From Crossiella equi (GTDB lineage Bacteria; Actinomycetota; Actinomycetes; Mycobacteriales; Pseudonocardiaceae): a DNA stretch of 64,000 nucleotides. Positions 16,696 to 24,771 of this stretch are shown here, piece by piece. How positions within the stretch are numbered: position 1 is the stretch's first letter; every line of letters begins with the position of its first letter. The position numbers and the translations under genes were made by a program. The notes beneath the pieces were generated by a model that was not told where the DNA came from, did not search any database, and worked only from the letters and a program-made list of their open reading frames with translations. The stretch is from NCBI RefSeq assembly GCF_017876755.1, contig NZ_JAGIOO010000001.1, positions 992,001 through 1,056,000 of the forward strand, written 5' to 3'.

Positions 16696-17343
16696 ATGGG
16701 AAGAGGCGTCCTGGAAGGGGCGTTCCGACTGCTCGAGGAAATCGTCGACTTCGAGGAGTGCGGTCTGAGCAAGCTCGCCGCGCGCACCGGCCTGCCGAAG
16801 GCCACCGCGCACCGGCTGCTGGAGCAGCTCGTGGAGCTGGGTGTGCTGGAGCGGAGGGCGGGGCGCTACCGACTGGGGGTCACGGCCTTCCGCCTCGGCA
16901 CCGGCCGGAGCCACGCCGAGGAGCTGCGCGCGGCCGCCCGCCGCCCGCTGCGCGAACTCTGCCAGGCGCTGCCCGGTGCCTCGGTGGTGCTGCTCATGCC
17001 CGACCAGAAGCAGGCCGTGGTGGTCAGCGCGAACCGCGGGGAAGCCCATGCCGTGCTGCCGCTGTCCAGCGGCTCCCGGTTCGACCCGGGGGACACATGG
17101 CTGCGGCTGGGCGCGACCGAACCGGATCGGGACGGTTTCGGCTGGCGCTACCGGTCGCCGTTCGGGCCGGTGATCACCGGCGCCAGCGCGAGCGTGCGCG
17201 CTCTGTCCGGGGAAGTCGTCGGTGCGGTGTCGGCGCTGGTGTTCGACCAGCGGCGGCTGCCCGCCATGCTGCCCGCGGTGCGACACGCGGCGCGGGTGGC
17301 GAGCGGTCAGCTCGCCCGGATCCAGCGGACGACGGGTCGTTGA
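16696..17343 (+). CDS. IclR family transcriptional regulator
   Basis: A 215-residue protein, start ATG 16696 with a GAGGAGG ribosome site. The winged helix (LEGAFRLLEEIVDFEECGLSKLAARTGLPKATAHRLLEQL) is clear. The C-terminal effector domain is present but short: the family is usually near 250 residues. It has VVVSANRGEAHAVLP, SPFGPVITGASASVRALSG and a final helix. IclR proteins sense aromatic or sugar-derived acids. It is divergent from a secreted protein gene with a GCTCGGG-N19-CCCGAGC inverted repeat between them (16590-16622). Confidence 0.8.
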   Translation: MGRGVLEGAFRLLEEIVDFEECGLSKLAARTGLPKATAHRLLEQLVELGVLERRAGRYRLGVTAFRLGTGRSHAEELRAAARRPLRELCQALPGASVVLLMPDQKQAVVVSANRGEAHAVLPLSSGSRFDPGDTWLRLGATEPDRDGFGWRYRSPFGPVITGASASVRALSGEVVGAVSALVFDQRRLPAMLPAVRHAARVASGQLARIQRTTGR

Positions 17344-17669
17344 GCGACCCCTTCGATGTCCACAGTGGACACCGGTGGAACTCGTCGGGTCATCGGGTCG
17401 TCGACGGTCGGCGCGCGCCTCGCCACCTCACGGGCGCGCGCCGCCGTCAACACCGGGTAAGGCCGATCTGCCCGCGATGCGGACCAGCACGAGGGCTGCC
17501 TCCCCGGACTCGAGCCACTGGCCCACGATCATCGTGTGGCCCCCTTCTTCTCCCCGCACACCCCGACTGACCTGGCGATACGCCCGGCCCAAGTCTCGTG
17601 AACTTGATCATCATCGTAGGTAACGGCGGGATAACCGGGCAAGGGACTTCGATCAAGGGGAGCCAAAGA

Positions 17670-17683
17670 GGTGACGCGTCACC
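17670..17683. promoter_or_regulatory. 14-bp perfect palindrome
   Basis: GGTGACGCGTCACC lies about 170 bases upstream of the DUF1996 start. It differs from the LacI-type operators beside it, so it may serve a second regulator. Confidence 0.45.
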
Positions 17684-17720
17684 CAGCTCGGTGACAAACA
17701 CAGAGTAGTTGCGTAAACAA

Positions 17721-17738
17721 TGAGAGAGCGCTTTCTCA
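17721..17738. promoter_or_regulatory. LacI-type operator 1
   Basis: TGAGAGAGCGCTTTCTCA, an 18-bp palindrome with one mismatched pair, centred on the CG step typical of LacI/GalR operators (AGCGCT core). Confidence 0.65.
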
Positions 17739-17802
17739 TGCGATCCCACTTCATCCGAAGGGCGGTACAGCCGACCTGCGGTTGGCGTCATAGTGACCGG
17801 TT

Positions 17803-17814
17803 GAGAGCGCTCTC
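17803..17814. promoter_or_regulatory. LacI-type operator 2
   Basis: GAGAGCGCTCTC, a perfect 12-bp palindrome with the same AGCGCT core as operator 1, 79 bp away centre to centre and 34 bases before the DUF1996 start. The LacI gene three positions downstream is the likely binder. Confidence 0.65.
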
Positions 17815-17848
17815 CCACACGTTTGTATTCAACAGAGGGAGTTCCGCA

Positions 17849-18733
17849 GTGACGATTCCTTCAACGGCGAAGAGAACGGTCCTGCCGCGCGGCCGGTCCA
17901 GGAGGCTCCTGGTGGCCGTGTTCGCCACCGCCCTGCTCGGTTCGGTGCTGACCGGTGGTGACCGCACCGCGTCAGCCGAACCGGTGCGCGTCGCGGAGTT
18001 CGTGGCCGAGTGCCAGCTCAGCCACCGGCTGCCCGACGACCCGATCGTGCTACCCGGCCTGGCCGGTGCCTCGCACTCGCACGACTTCTTCGGCAACCGC
18101 TCCACCAATGCCCACTCCGACTACCAGTCCCTGGCCGGGGCCACCGGCAACTGCGACCCGGTGATCGACATCAGCTCCTACTGGGTGCCGACCCTGTTCC
18201 AGAACAACGTGGCCGTGCCGCCGAGGACGATGACCTTCTACTACCTCGGCGAGGGCGTGAACCGGCCGCAGGACATCCGGTCCTACCCGGTCGGGCTGAA
18301 GGTCGTGGCGGGCAACGCGAAGGCCACCGGGCACAACGACAGCATCGCCCGCTGGTCCTGTCTGCACGCCGGGCACGTCAACCCGTCCAAGGACTTCGTG
18401 GCGTGCCCGTCCGGCACCTCGCTGGAGACCTACCTGGACTTCCCGCAGTGCTGGAACGGCCGCGACCTGGACTCGCCCAACCACGCCAGCCACATGGCCT
18501 ACCCGGTGGCGGGCGGCTGCCCGTCCTCGCACCCGGTGTCGGTGCCCAAGCTGCGCATGGTGCTGCGCTACCCGGTCTCCGGCCCGACCGGCGGCCTGCG
18601 GCTGTCCTCCGGGCCCGGCTACACGATGCACGGCGACTTCTTCAACGTCTGGCCACCCGCCGAGCTGGACCGCCGGGTGCGGAACTGCCTCAACGTGGTG
18701 CTCAAGTGCAACGCCGCGGGCGTCTCGGGATGA
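17849..18733 (+). CDS. Secreted DUF1996 protein
   Basis: A 294-residue protein from the GTG at 17849 with an AGAGGGA ribosome site. The signal peptide follows a basic N-terminus (RGRSRRLLVAVFATALLG). The mature part matches the DUF1996 pattern: FVAECQLSHRLPDDPIVLPG, SHSHDFFGN, CDPVIDISSYWVPTL, GHNDSIARWSC, DLDSPNHASHMAYP and HGDFFNVWPP. The family is found in fungi and actinomycetes, is extracellular and of uncertain function; the conserved His/Asp residues suggest metal or carbohydrate binding. Its stop overlaps the DUF305 gene by ATGA. Confidence 0.85.
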   Translation: MTIPSTAKRTVLPRGRSRRLLVAVFATALLGSVLTGGDRTASAEPVRVAEFVAECQLSHRLPDDPIVLPGLAGASHSHDFFGNRSTNAHSDYQSLAGATGNCDPVIDISSYWVPTLFQNNVAVPPRTMTFYYLGEGVNRPQDIRSYPVGLKVVAGNAKATGHNDSIARWSCLHAGHVNPSKDFVACPSGTSLETYLDFPQCWNGRDLDSPNHASHMAYPVAGGCPSSHPVSVPKLRMVLRYPVSGPTGGLRLSSGPGYTMHGDFFNVWPPAELDRRVRNCLNVVLKCNAAGVSG

Positions 18734-19290
18734 CCCTCACCCGAGTCGTCACGGCCGTGCTCCTGGCCGTGGGCCTCACCGCCTGCGGCCAGGGGCCGGT
18801 CCCCGCACCGCCACCGGTCCCGGCCACGAGCAGCGCCTCCGCCCTGGCCACCACCGCGCTGGCCGACACCGCGCGGGCCTTCGCCGAGCTGGTCATCGCC
18901 ACCGGCGACCAGGCGCTCAAGCTGCTCACCCAGGGCGGGGACCGCGCCAGCTCCCCATCCCTGCGCTCGCTGGCCCAGGAGATCGCGGCCGCCCGCCGGG
19001 GGGAACGCGCCGAACTGCACGGGCTGCTGCTGGAGGCCGGGGTCGCCTACGTGAACAACCACGAGGGCCACGACATGCCCGGCATGCCAACCGATCCCGA
19101 GCTGGCCGCGCTGGCCGCGAGCCCGGACTTCGACGCCGAGTTCACGCGGTTGTTGCGCGCGCACCTGACCGAGTCGGCGACCGTGGCCGAGTCGGGCGCG
19201 GCCCACCAGGCCACAAAGGACGTCGCCGAACGCATGCGTGAGCAGCGGCGGACCGAGCTGGCGCGTCTGGACCAGCTGGCGGGGAGGTGA
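18730..19290 (+). CDS. DUF305 lipoprotein
   Basis: A 186-residue lipoprotein (lipobox LTAC near residue 18), start overlapping the DUF1996 stop. It is a helical ferritin-like protein with NNHEGHDMPGMPTDPELAAL and repeated His/Met residues, as in the DUF305 family linked to copper or other metal handling. Some residues of the usual DUF305 pattern appear changed. Coupling to DUF1996 suggests the pair works at the cell surface under control of the LacI-type operators. Confidence 0.7.
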   Translation: MTLTRVVTAVLLAVGLTACGQGPVPAPPPVPATSSASALATTALADTARAFAELVIATGDQALKLLTQGGDRASSPSLRSLAQEIAAARRGERAELHGLLLEAGVAYVNNHEGHDMPGMPTDPELAALAASPDFDAEFTRLLRAHLTESATVAESGAAHQATKDVAERMREQRRTELARLDQLAGR

Positions 19291-19311
19291 GGCGGGCGCC
19301 TCTCGGGGCCC

Positions 19312-20349
19312 ATGCTCCATAATGATCAGGTGCCCCTCTCCCGCCGCCAGCCCGAGGAACGCGTGACCCTGGAGGTCGTCGCGCGGGTCGCGGGGGTCTC
19401 ACGCGCGACCGTGTCCCGGGTGGTCAACGGCAAGGCCAGTGTGGACGAGAACCTGCGCCAGGCGGTGGAGCGCGCGATCTCCGAGACCGGCTACCTGCCC
19501 AACCTGGCCGCCCGCTCCCTGGTCACCCGGCGCGCGGACGCCATCGCGTTGGTGCTGCCGGAGGAGGCCCGCATCCTGGGCGACCCGTTCTTCGGCCGCG
19601 TGGTCAGCGGGGTCACCAGCGTGCTCAGCCCGCTCGGGATGCACCTGGTGCTGATGATGACCGGCAAGGACACCCGCGAGCAGGTCATCTCCGACCTGCG
19701 CCAGGGCCGTCTGGACGGGGTCATCCTGATCCACACCGACGCCCAGGACCAGCTGCCCGCGCAGCTGGTCAAGAACCGCCTGCCCGCCGTGCTGTCCGGC
19801 CGCCCGTTCCACCCGACCCGCATCACCTGCGTGGACGTCGACCAGATCACGGGCGCGGCGCTGGCCGTGCGCCACCTGCACGGGCTGGGCCGCCGCCGCA
19901 TCGCCACGATCACCGGTCCGCTCACCCACATGGCGGGCCAGGACCGGCTCACCGGCTTCCGCGAGGGCATGGCCTCGGTGGGCCTGTCACCCGCCACCGT
20001 GGTGGAGGGCGACTTCTCCCCGGAGTCCGGCGCGGACGGCATGGCCCGCCTGCTCGCCGACACCCCCGAGGTGGACGGCGTGTTCATCGCCTCGGACCTG
20101 ATGTCCCAGGGCGCCCTGCCGGTGCTGCGGCGGCACGGGCGGCGCATCCCGGAGGACGTGGCCGTGGTCGGCTTCGACGACTCCACCGCGGCGCTGTCCT
20201 GCGACCCGCCGCTGACCACGGTGCGCCAGCCGGTGGAGGACATGGCCGCGGAGATGGCCCGCCAGGTGCTCACGAGGGTGGACGATCCGGACATCCCGCC
20301 CGCGATGGTGATGTTCGACCCGACCCTGGTCTGCCGGGACTCGGCGTGA
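19312..20349 (+). CDS. LacI family transcriptional regulator
   Basis: A 345-residue protein from the ATG at 19312; a GTG at 19330 is an equally good start, because a CATAAT-like -10 element sits just before it and would give a leaderless mRNA. The DNA-binding domain is VTLEVVARVAGVSRATVSRVVNGK, followed by a periplasmic-binding-protein-like effector domain ending with ALPVLRRHGRRIPEDVAVVGFDDS and PPLTTVRQPVEDM. It follows DUF305 by 21 bases. It is a likely repressor of the DUF1996 operon, with a sugar effector inferred. Confidence 0.85.
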   Translation: MLHNDQVPLSRRQPEERVTLEVVARVAGVSRATVSRVVNGKASVDENLRQAVERAISETGYLPNLAARSLVTRRADAIALVLPEEARILGDPFFGRVVSGVTSVLSPLGMHLVLMMTGKDTREQVISDLRQGRLDGVILIHTDAQDQLPAQLVKNRLPAVLSGRPFHPTRITCVDVDQITGAALAVRHLHGLGRRRIATITGPLTHMAGQDRLTGFREGMASVGLSPATVVEGDFSPESGADGMARLLADTPEVDGVFIASDLMSQGALPVLRRHGRRIPEDVAVVGFDDSTAALSCDPPLTTVRQPVEDMAAEMARQVLTRVDDPDIPPAMVMFDPTLVCRDSA

Positions 20350-20780
20350 GCGCGGCGGAGTTCAGCACGGTCGTGGTGCTGCCGGTGGCCCCGGAGGCGG
20401 TGTTCGCGCACCTGGCCGACCCGCACTCCTACCTCGGGCTGTCGCCGCTGATCGTCGAGGTGCGCGACGTGCGGCCCTCCCCCGGGCTCGTGCGGTACAC
20501 GGCGGTGGAGCGGTTCCGCCTGGGCCCGCTGCACCACGACAACATCATCGAGGTCACCCTGCGCCTGGGCGAGGGCACGGTCGAGGGCGACGTGGTCAGC
20601 CCGGGCGGGGTCCGCCTGGCCTACGGCTACCGCCTCTCCCCCGCGCTCGGCGGCGGCACGCGGGTGGTCGACTGGGTGCGGCTGACCGCGCCGTTCGGGC
20701 TGCGGGGCTTCGCCGCCGGGCAGGCCCGCAAGGTCCAGCTGGCGCGGGGCCGGGAGCTGGTGCGGCGCTTCCCCGGCTGA
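20346..20780 (+). CDS. SRPBCC-fold protein
   Basis: A 144-residue cytoplasmic protein whose GTG overlaps the LacI stop (GTGA). The N-terminus (EFSTVVVLPVAPEAVFAHLADPHSYLGLSPLIVEVRDV) and the terminal helix (KVQLARGRELVRRFPG) are typical of START/SRPBCC ligand-binding domains. These bind hydrophobic ligands or act as cyclases. Its place behind a regulator gives no firm role. Confidence 0.7.
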   Translation: MSAAEFSTVVVLPVAPEAVFAHLADPHSYLGLSPLIVEVRDVRPSPGLVRYTAVERFRLGPLHHDNIIEVTLRLGEGTVEGDVVSPGGVRLAYGYRLSPALGGGTRVVDWVRLTAPFGLRGFAAGQARKVQLARGRELVRRFPG

Positions 20781-20804
20781 GCGGGCCCGGTCCCACGGGG
20801 GCGG

Positions 20805-23063
20805 TCACCCCCGCGAGGCGAACCACACGCCGATCTGCACGCGGGAGGAGAACCCCAGCTTGCGGAGGATGTGGTCGATGTGCACCGCGACCGTGCGCGG
20901 GGAGATGGACAGCTCCGAGGCGATCTCCTTGTTCGTCTTGCCACCGGCCACGAGCCTGGCCACCTCCACCTGGCGGCGGGTGAGCGGCCCGGTGCCCCTG
21001 TCCTGGCCGTCCAGCAGGAACTCCGCCGCCTTCTCCATCGACTCGCCGTGGGCCGCGCCCTCCTCGTGTGCCGCGACGAAGCGCTCCATGCCGAGCGCGC
21101 TCAGGAGCACCGCCTCGCGTTCCCGGCGCGGCTCCAGCAGCAAGGGGTTGCCGGTCAGGAAGACCGTCCCGATCCGCGTCCACAGCTTCTCCACCAGGCC
21201 AAGGATCCTGGCGGCCCTGGGGAGCTCGCCGGTGGCCACCGCGACCTCCGCCAAGGTCTCGGCGACGAAGCACAGGCCGACCGGTTCCCGGAGGGCGACG
21301 GAGTGGCGGACGCACTCCGCGGCGTGGTCGAGGGTGGACCTCAGGTCCTTGCGCTGCCAGCTGCTGGCCGCCAGCACGAAGTGCCCGTAGGCCCGCACGG
21401 CGAACTCGCCGAGCTCGATCGAGACCTCGACCAACCGCCGTGCGTAGGACTCCGCCCTCGGGCTGTCGCCGCGCAGCATGGCGACGATGGCGGGCCCGAT
21501 GTACGGGGGGCAGTAGTCACCGGACGGGGACGCCAGGCCCTCGTACCGGACGATTGCCTCTTGGTAAGCGCTTTCCGTCCGTTCTAGGTCACCGTCCAGC
21601 AGGCGCGTGCGCCCCTCGGCCACCAGGGCCTTGCCCAGCAGCTGGTCGTCCCCGTGGGTGCGCGCCAGTGCCACAGCCGCCTCGCACAGCTTCAGCGCGT
21701 CCGCCAAGTCGCCGAGCACGGCCGCCACCGTGGCCGTCGAGCCCAGCAGGCTGATGCGCAGGTCGTCCGGCAGACCCTCCTGGGCCAGCGCGCGGTTGAG
21801 CCAGCGACGGCCCTCGCCGAGGAACCCGCAGGACCGCCAGTAGGAGAACAGGTTGCTGGCCATCCGTGCGCCCATCAGCCCGCCGGGCTCGCTGAACCCG
21901 TACTCGAGCGCGGCCCGCAGGTTGGCGTGCTCACTCCGCAGCTCCGCGGCGAGGTCCAGCTGCCGCGAGGTGTACCACGCCTCGGCCACCGCCTCGGAGC
22001 AGTCGTGGAAGTACCCGCAGTGCCGGGCGCGAAACTCCTCCAGCCCGCCGGTTCCGGCCAGCTGGTCACCGCCGAACTGGCGGGTCAGCTCCAGCATCCG
22101 GTAGCGGGGCGAGCCGTCGCGGTCGTCGCGGATGACCACGGACTTGTCGACCAGGCCCGCGAGCAGGCCCAACACCTCGGCGCGCTCGACCCGCTCATCC
22201 GCGCACACCGCTTCGACCGCGGCCAGGGTGAAGCCGCCCTCGAACACCGACAACCTGGCCCACAGCAGCTGTTCCCCGGCCGAGCACAGCTGGAAGCTCC
22301 AGTCGGTCATCGCCGTCAGCGTGCGGTGCTTTCCCGGCTTGGCGGTCTTCCCCTGCGCCGGGAGGCTGAACCGGTTTTCCAGTCGTACCAGCAAGTCCGA
22401 CAGGGGCAGCACGCGCAGCCACGCGGCGGTGAGCTCGATCGCGAGTGGCAAACCGTCGAGGAGACGGCAGATGCGCACCACCTCGGCGCGGTTGGCCTCC
22501 GTCACCTCGAAGTTCGACACCGCCATGCCCGCCCGGTCGGCGAACAGCGTGACAGCGTCGACGCCACCCCGCAGCTCGCCGTCCACCACGCGCGGCACCG
22601 GCAGCGGTCCGATCGAGAAGACGTTCTCCCCGTCGAGGCCGAGCACCTGCCGGCTGGTCGCCAGGACGTGCACGTCCGGCGCCGCGGCCAGCACCTCCGC
22701 CACGAACTCCCCACTCGCCTCGACCAGGTGCTCGCAGTTGTCCAGCACGAGCAGCAGCGCCTTGTCCGCCAGGAAGGCCGCCACGCCGCCGGTGGCGTCC
22801 TCGGGCATGTTCACCAGGCCGAGCTCCTTGGCCACCACCTGCGGGAGCAGATCCGGTTCCCGCAACGAGTCCAGCGCCACGAACCGGGCACCGTCGGCGA
22901 AGGCACCGGACCGCTCAGCCGCCACCCGCTGGGCCAGGCGCGTCTTGCCCACTCCCCCGGGCCCGGTCAGGGTGACCAGCCGACGGTCCACGAGCATCCT
23001 GCCGACCGCCGCGGTCTCGACCTCTCGCCCGACGAAACTCGTCAACTCAGTCCACTGCCTCAT
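20805..23063 (-). CDS. LuxR family regulator with NB-ARC/TPR-type ATPase
   Basis: A 752-residue regulator. The P-loop GPGGVGKT is at residues 34-41, Walker B in LLLVLDNCEHL near 113, then helical repeats. The C-terminal LuxR helix-turn-helix follows (GPLTRRQVEVARLVAGGKTN, SPRTVAVHIDHILRKLGFSS). This is the type found next to secondary-metabolite genes. It is divergent from the terpene synthase, and the 120-bp gap carries a striking inverted repeat, so it is the probable ATP-dependent activator of the terpene synthase. Confidence 0.85.
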   Translation of the reverse strand: MRQWTELTSFVGREVETAAVGRMLVDRRLVTLTGPGGVGKTRLAQRVAAERSGAFADGARFVALDSLREPDLLPQVVAKELGLVNMPEDATGGVAAFLADKALLLVLDNCEHLVEASGEFVAEVLAAAPDVHVLATSRQVLGLDGENVFSIGPLPVPRVVDGELRGGVDAVTLFADRAGMAVSNFEVTEANRAEVVRICRLLDGLPLAIELTAAWLRVLPLSDLLVRLENRFSLPAQGKTAKPGKHRTLTAMTDWSFQLCSAGEQLLWARLSVFEGGFTLAAVEAVCADERVERAEVLGLLAGLVDKSVVIRDDRDGSPRYRMLELTRQFGGDQLAGTGGLEEFRARHCGYFHDCSEAVAEAWYTSRQLDLAAELRSEHANLRAALEYGFSEPGGLMGARMASNLFSYWRSCGFLGEGRRWLNRALAQEGLPDDLRISLLGSTATVAAVLGDLADALKLCEAAVALARTHGDDQLLGKALVAEGRTRLLDGDLERTESAYQEAIVRYEGLASPSGDYCPPYIGPAIVAMLRGDSPRAESYARRLVEVSIELGEFAVRAYGHFVLAASSWQRKDLRSTLDHAAECVRHSVALREPVGLCFVAETLAEVAVATGELPRAARILGLVEKLWTRIGTVFLTGNPLLLEPRREREAVLLSALGMERFVAAHEEGAAHGESMEKAAEFLLDGQDRGTGPLTRRQVEVARLVAGGKTNKEIASELSISPRTVAVHIDHILRKLGFSSRVQIGVWFASRG

Positions 23064-23109
23064 AACTCTCCCGACACGTGCACAAAACCCGGCGATTGCA
23101 CCACGGAAG

Positions 23110-23148
23110 TGTGCCGTTTATCCAAACACCAGGCTTTGAAACGGCACA
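23110..23148. promoter_or_regulatory. Inverted repeat in the regulator/terpene synthase divergon
   Basis: TGTGCCGTTT at 23110-23119 is repeated exactly inverted as AAACGGCACA at 23139-23148, with a 19-base spacer. It is the only strong symmetric element between the two start codons, so it is the likely binding site of the LuxR-type regulator. Confidence 0.65.
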
Positions 23149-23183
23149 GCTCCCTATGGACAACGTCACAAGGTGGGTTCCCG

Positions 23184-24305
23184 ATGCAACCTCGCCATAA
23201 CGTCCGCGATTCCGCCGAAAGGGTGCACACCGTCGCCTGGGAACAACGGCGACCGTACCCTGGTCCGCTGGAGCACTTCTCCCGCAGCGGACTGGATTGG
23301 GTCCCCGTCACGCCGGGAGCGCCGTGCGAGGGAGGCCCGGTGATCCCCGCCGAGATCACGGCACTGACCATTCCCGACCTGTCCTTCCCGTTCCCCGCCC
23401 GCCTGCATCCCGACTGGGCGGAGCTGGAGGAGAACACCATCGGCTGGCTCAAGGATTTCGGGTTCGTCCGCGACGGCGACCACGAGCGGCGCTTCCGCAC
23501 CCAGCTGCTCGGCAAGAGCTTCGCCCACTTCTTCCCCGTCGGTGCGACGGAGCGCGTGGCCCTCGCCACCAACATGTGCGTCTTCTACACCCTGTGGGAC
23601 GACCGCATCGCGGTGGTCACCACCCCGGAGGAGCTCCGCACGATGGGCATCCGCTGCCTGCGCCTGGACAAGATCGCCGCCGACCCGCACCCCGTGCCCG
23701 ACACCGACGACCCGTTCGAGCACGCCTACCGCGACCTGTGGCTGCGCTTGCTGGCCTGGGCCAGTCCCCAGCAGGCCGAACGCATCCAGCGCGACATGCT
23801 GCACAACTCGCTGGGCTGGCTCGTCGAGGGCGCGCACGACCTGCACCAGAGGACTCCCGCACCGGAGGACTACCGGGAGATCCGGTGGGCCACCAGCGCA
23901 CTGTCGTTCTTCGTCGACCTCAACGAGATCGTGCGCGGCTTCGAGCTCCCCCTGGCCACCGCGCGGGATCCGGCGGTGCGGCGGCTGGTACGCCTGTCGA
24001 TGAACCTGTTCACCACCACCAACGACCTCCACTCCTGCGCGCGGGACGCCTACCGCGGGCACGTCATGAACCTGCCCGCCGTCCTCGCCCACGCCCACGG
24101 CTGCTCGTTGCAGCGGGGCATGGACCTGGCCGCGGCGGAACTGCGGCGACAGACCGAGGAGTTCCTCGTGCTGGCCGAAGGACTTCGCCACCGGGCGGAG
24201 GAGAAGCTCCCGGAGCTCATCGACTGCCTCCAGGACATGGTCGCGGGGCACCTGGTCTGGATCCGCGCGTGCGACCGGTACGCCATCGACGTGCCGCCCG
24301 TGTAG
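23184..24305 (+). CDS. Class I terpene synthase
   Basis: A 373-residue protein from the ATG at 23184. The first metal motif is degenerate: FYTLWDDRIAV with Asp139-Asp140 and no third acid. The second is NDLHSCARD (Asn280, Ser284, Asp288), an NSE-type triad with Asp for Glu. The RY pair that closes the active site is at Arg365-Tyr366, at the usual distance. These mark a bacterial sesqui- or diterpene cyclase that ionises a prenyl diphosphate. No P450 or prenyltransferase lies beside it, so the product may be a simple hydrocarbon or alcohol. Confidence 0.85.
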   Translation: MQPRHNVRDSAERVHTVAWEQRRPYPGPLEHFSRSGLDWVPVTPGAPCEGGPVIPAEITALTIPDLSFPFPARLHPDWAELEENTIGWLKDFGFVRDGDHERRFRTQLLGKSFAHFFPVGATERVALATNMCVFYTLWDDRIAVVTTPEELRTMGIRCLRLDKIAADPHPVPDTDDPFEHAYRDLWLRLLAWASPQQAERIQRDMLHNSLGWLVEGAHDLHQRTPAPEDYREIRWATSALSFFVDLNEIVRGFELPLATARDPAVRRLVRLSMNLFTTTNDLHSCARDAYRGHVMNLPAVLAHAHGCSLQRGMDLAAAELRRQTEEFLVLAEGLRHRAEEKLPELIDCLQDMVAGHLVWIRACDRYAIDVPPV

Positions 24306-24340
24306 CGGTGGCCCAGGGAGGCGTGCGATCGGGACAGCCG

Positions 24341-24359
24341 CCATGCGTCCGGTGCATGG
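24341..24359. promoter_or_regulatory. Inverted repeat before the decayed [2Fe-2S] gene
   Basis: CCATGC-N7-GCATGG, 56 bases upstream of the pseudogene start. It may be the relic of that gene's operator. Confidence 0.35.
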
Positions 24360-24414
24360 TCACCATCCGCGAAACGCGTTGCCGTTCGGAGGATCCGCAC
24401 TGGAGTCTGGGTCC

Positions 24415-24669
24415 ATGACCCACATCTCCCGGCGGGGCCTGCTGGGCCTCGTCGGCGCGACCGCCGCGTGACGCTCCTGGACGCGCTGCGCGAGCGGTTG
24501 GCGCTGACCGGTACGAAGGGGCTGTGACCGCGGCCAGTGCGGCGCGTGCACCGTGCACGTCGACGGGCAGCGGGTCCTGTCCTGCCTGACCCTGGTGGCG
24601 GCGATGGACGGCGCCTCGGTGACCACGATCGAGGGGCTGGCCGAAAGCGGGCAGCCGCGCGGGACCTGA
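24415..24669 (+). pseudogene. Decayed [2Fe-2S] subunit of a xanthine dehydrogenase/aldehyde oxidase-type enzyme
   Basis: The frame opens with a Tat-like leader (MTHISRRGLLGLVGATAA) and stops at 24469. After this, [16 protein letters not shown] continues in a second frame. A frameshift in a G-run near 24518 is then needed to read [42 protein letters not shown], the plant-type ferredoxin domain with its CxxxxCxxC iron-sulphur motif and a fourth Cys. The second [2Fe-2S] domain and the molybdopterin and FAD subunits are missing. A gene of this type normally starts a three-subunit hydroxylase operon. Confidence 0.75.
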
Positions 24670-24771
24670 CGCAGGCGCTGTGACCTGGGACTCAGCCGGT
24701 TGCCCCTGACACCGGTGTGAGGGGTGACGATGGCCGCGAAGCACCGGAAGTCACACGGGAGGCGGCGGAAC

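Larger units (their letters stand above)
17344..17848. other. 505-bp regulatory interval upstream of the DUF1996 gene
   Basis: No convincing gene is present. A 34-codon frame on the minus strand (17532 to 17428, MIVGQWLESGEAALVLVRIA) behind a purine-rich stretch is protein-like and could be a small gene or a relic; I give it about 0.25. The right half is AT-richer and holds three palindromes at 17670-17683, 17721-17738 and 17803-17814, annotated separately. Confidence 0.5.
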
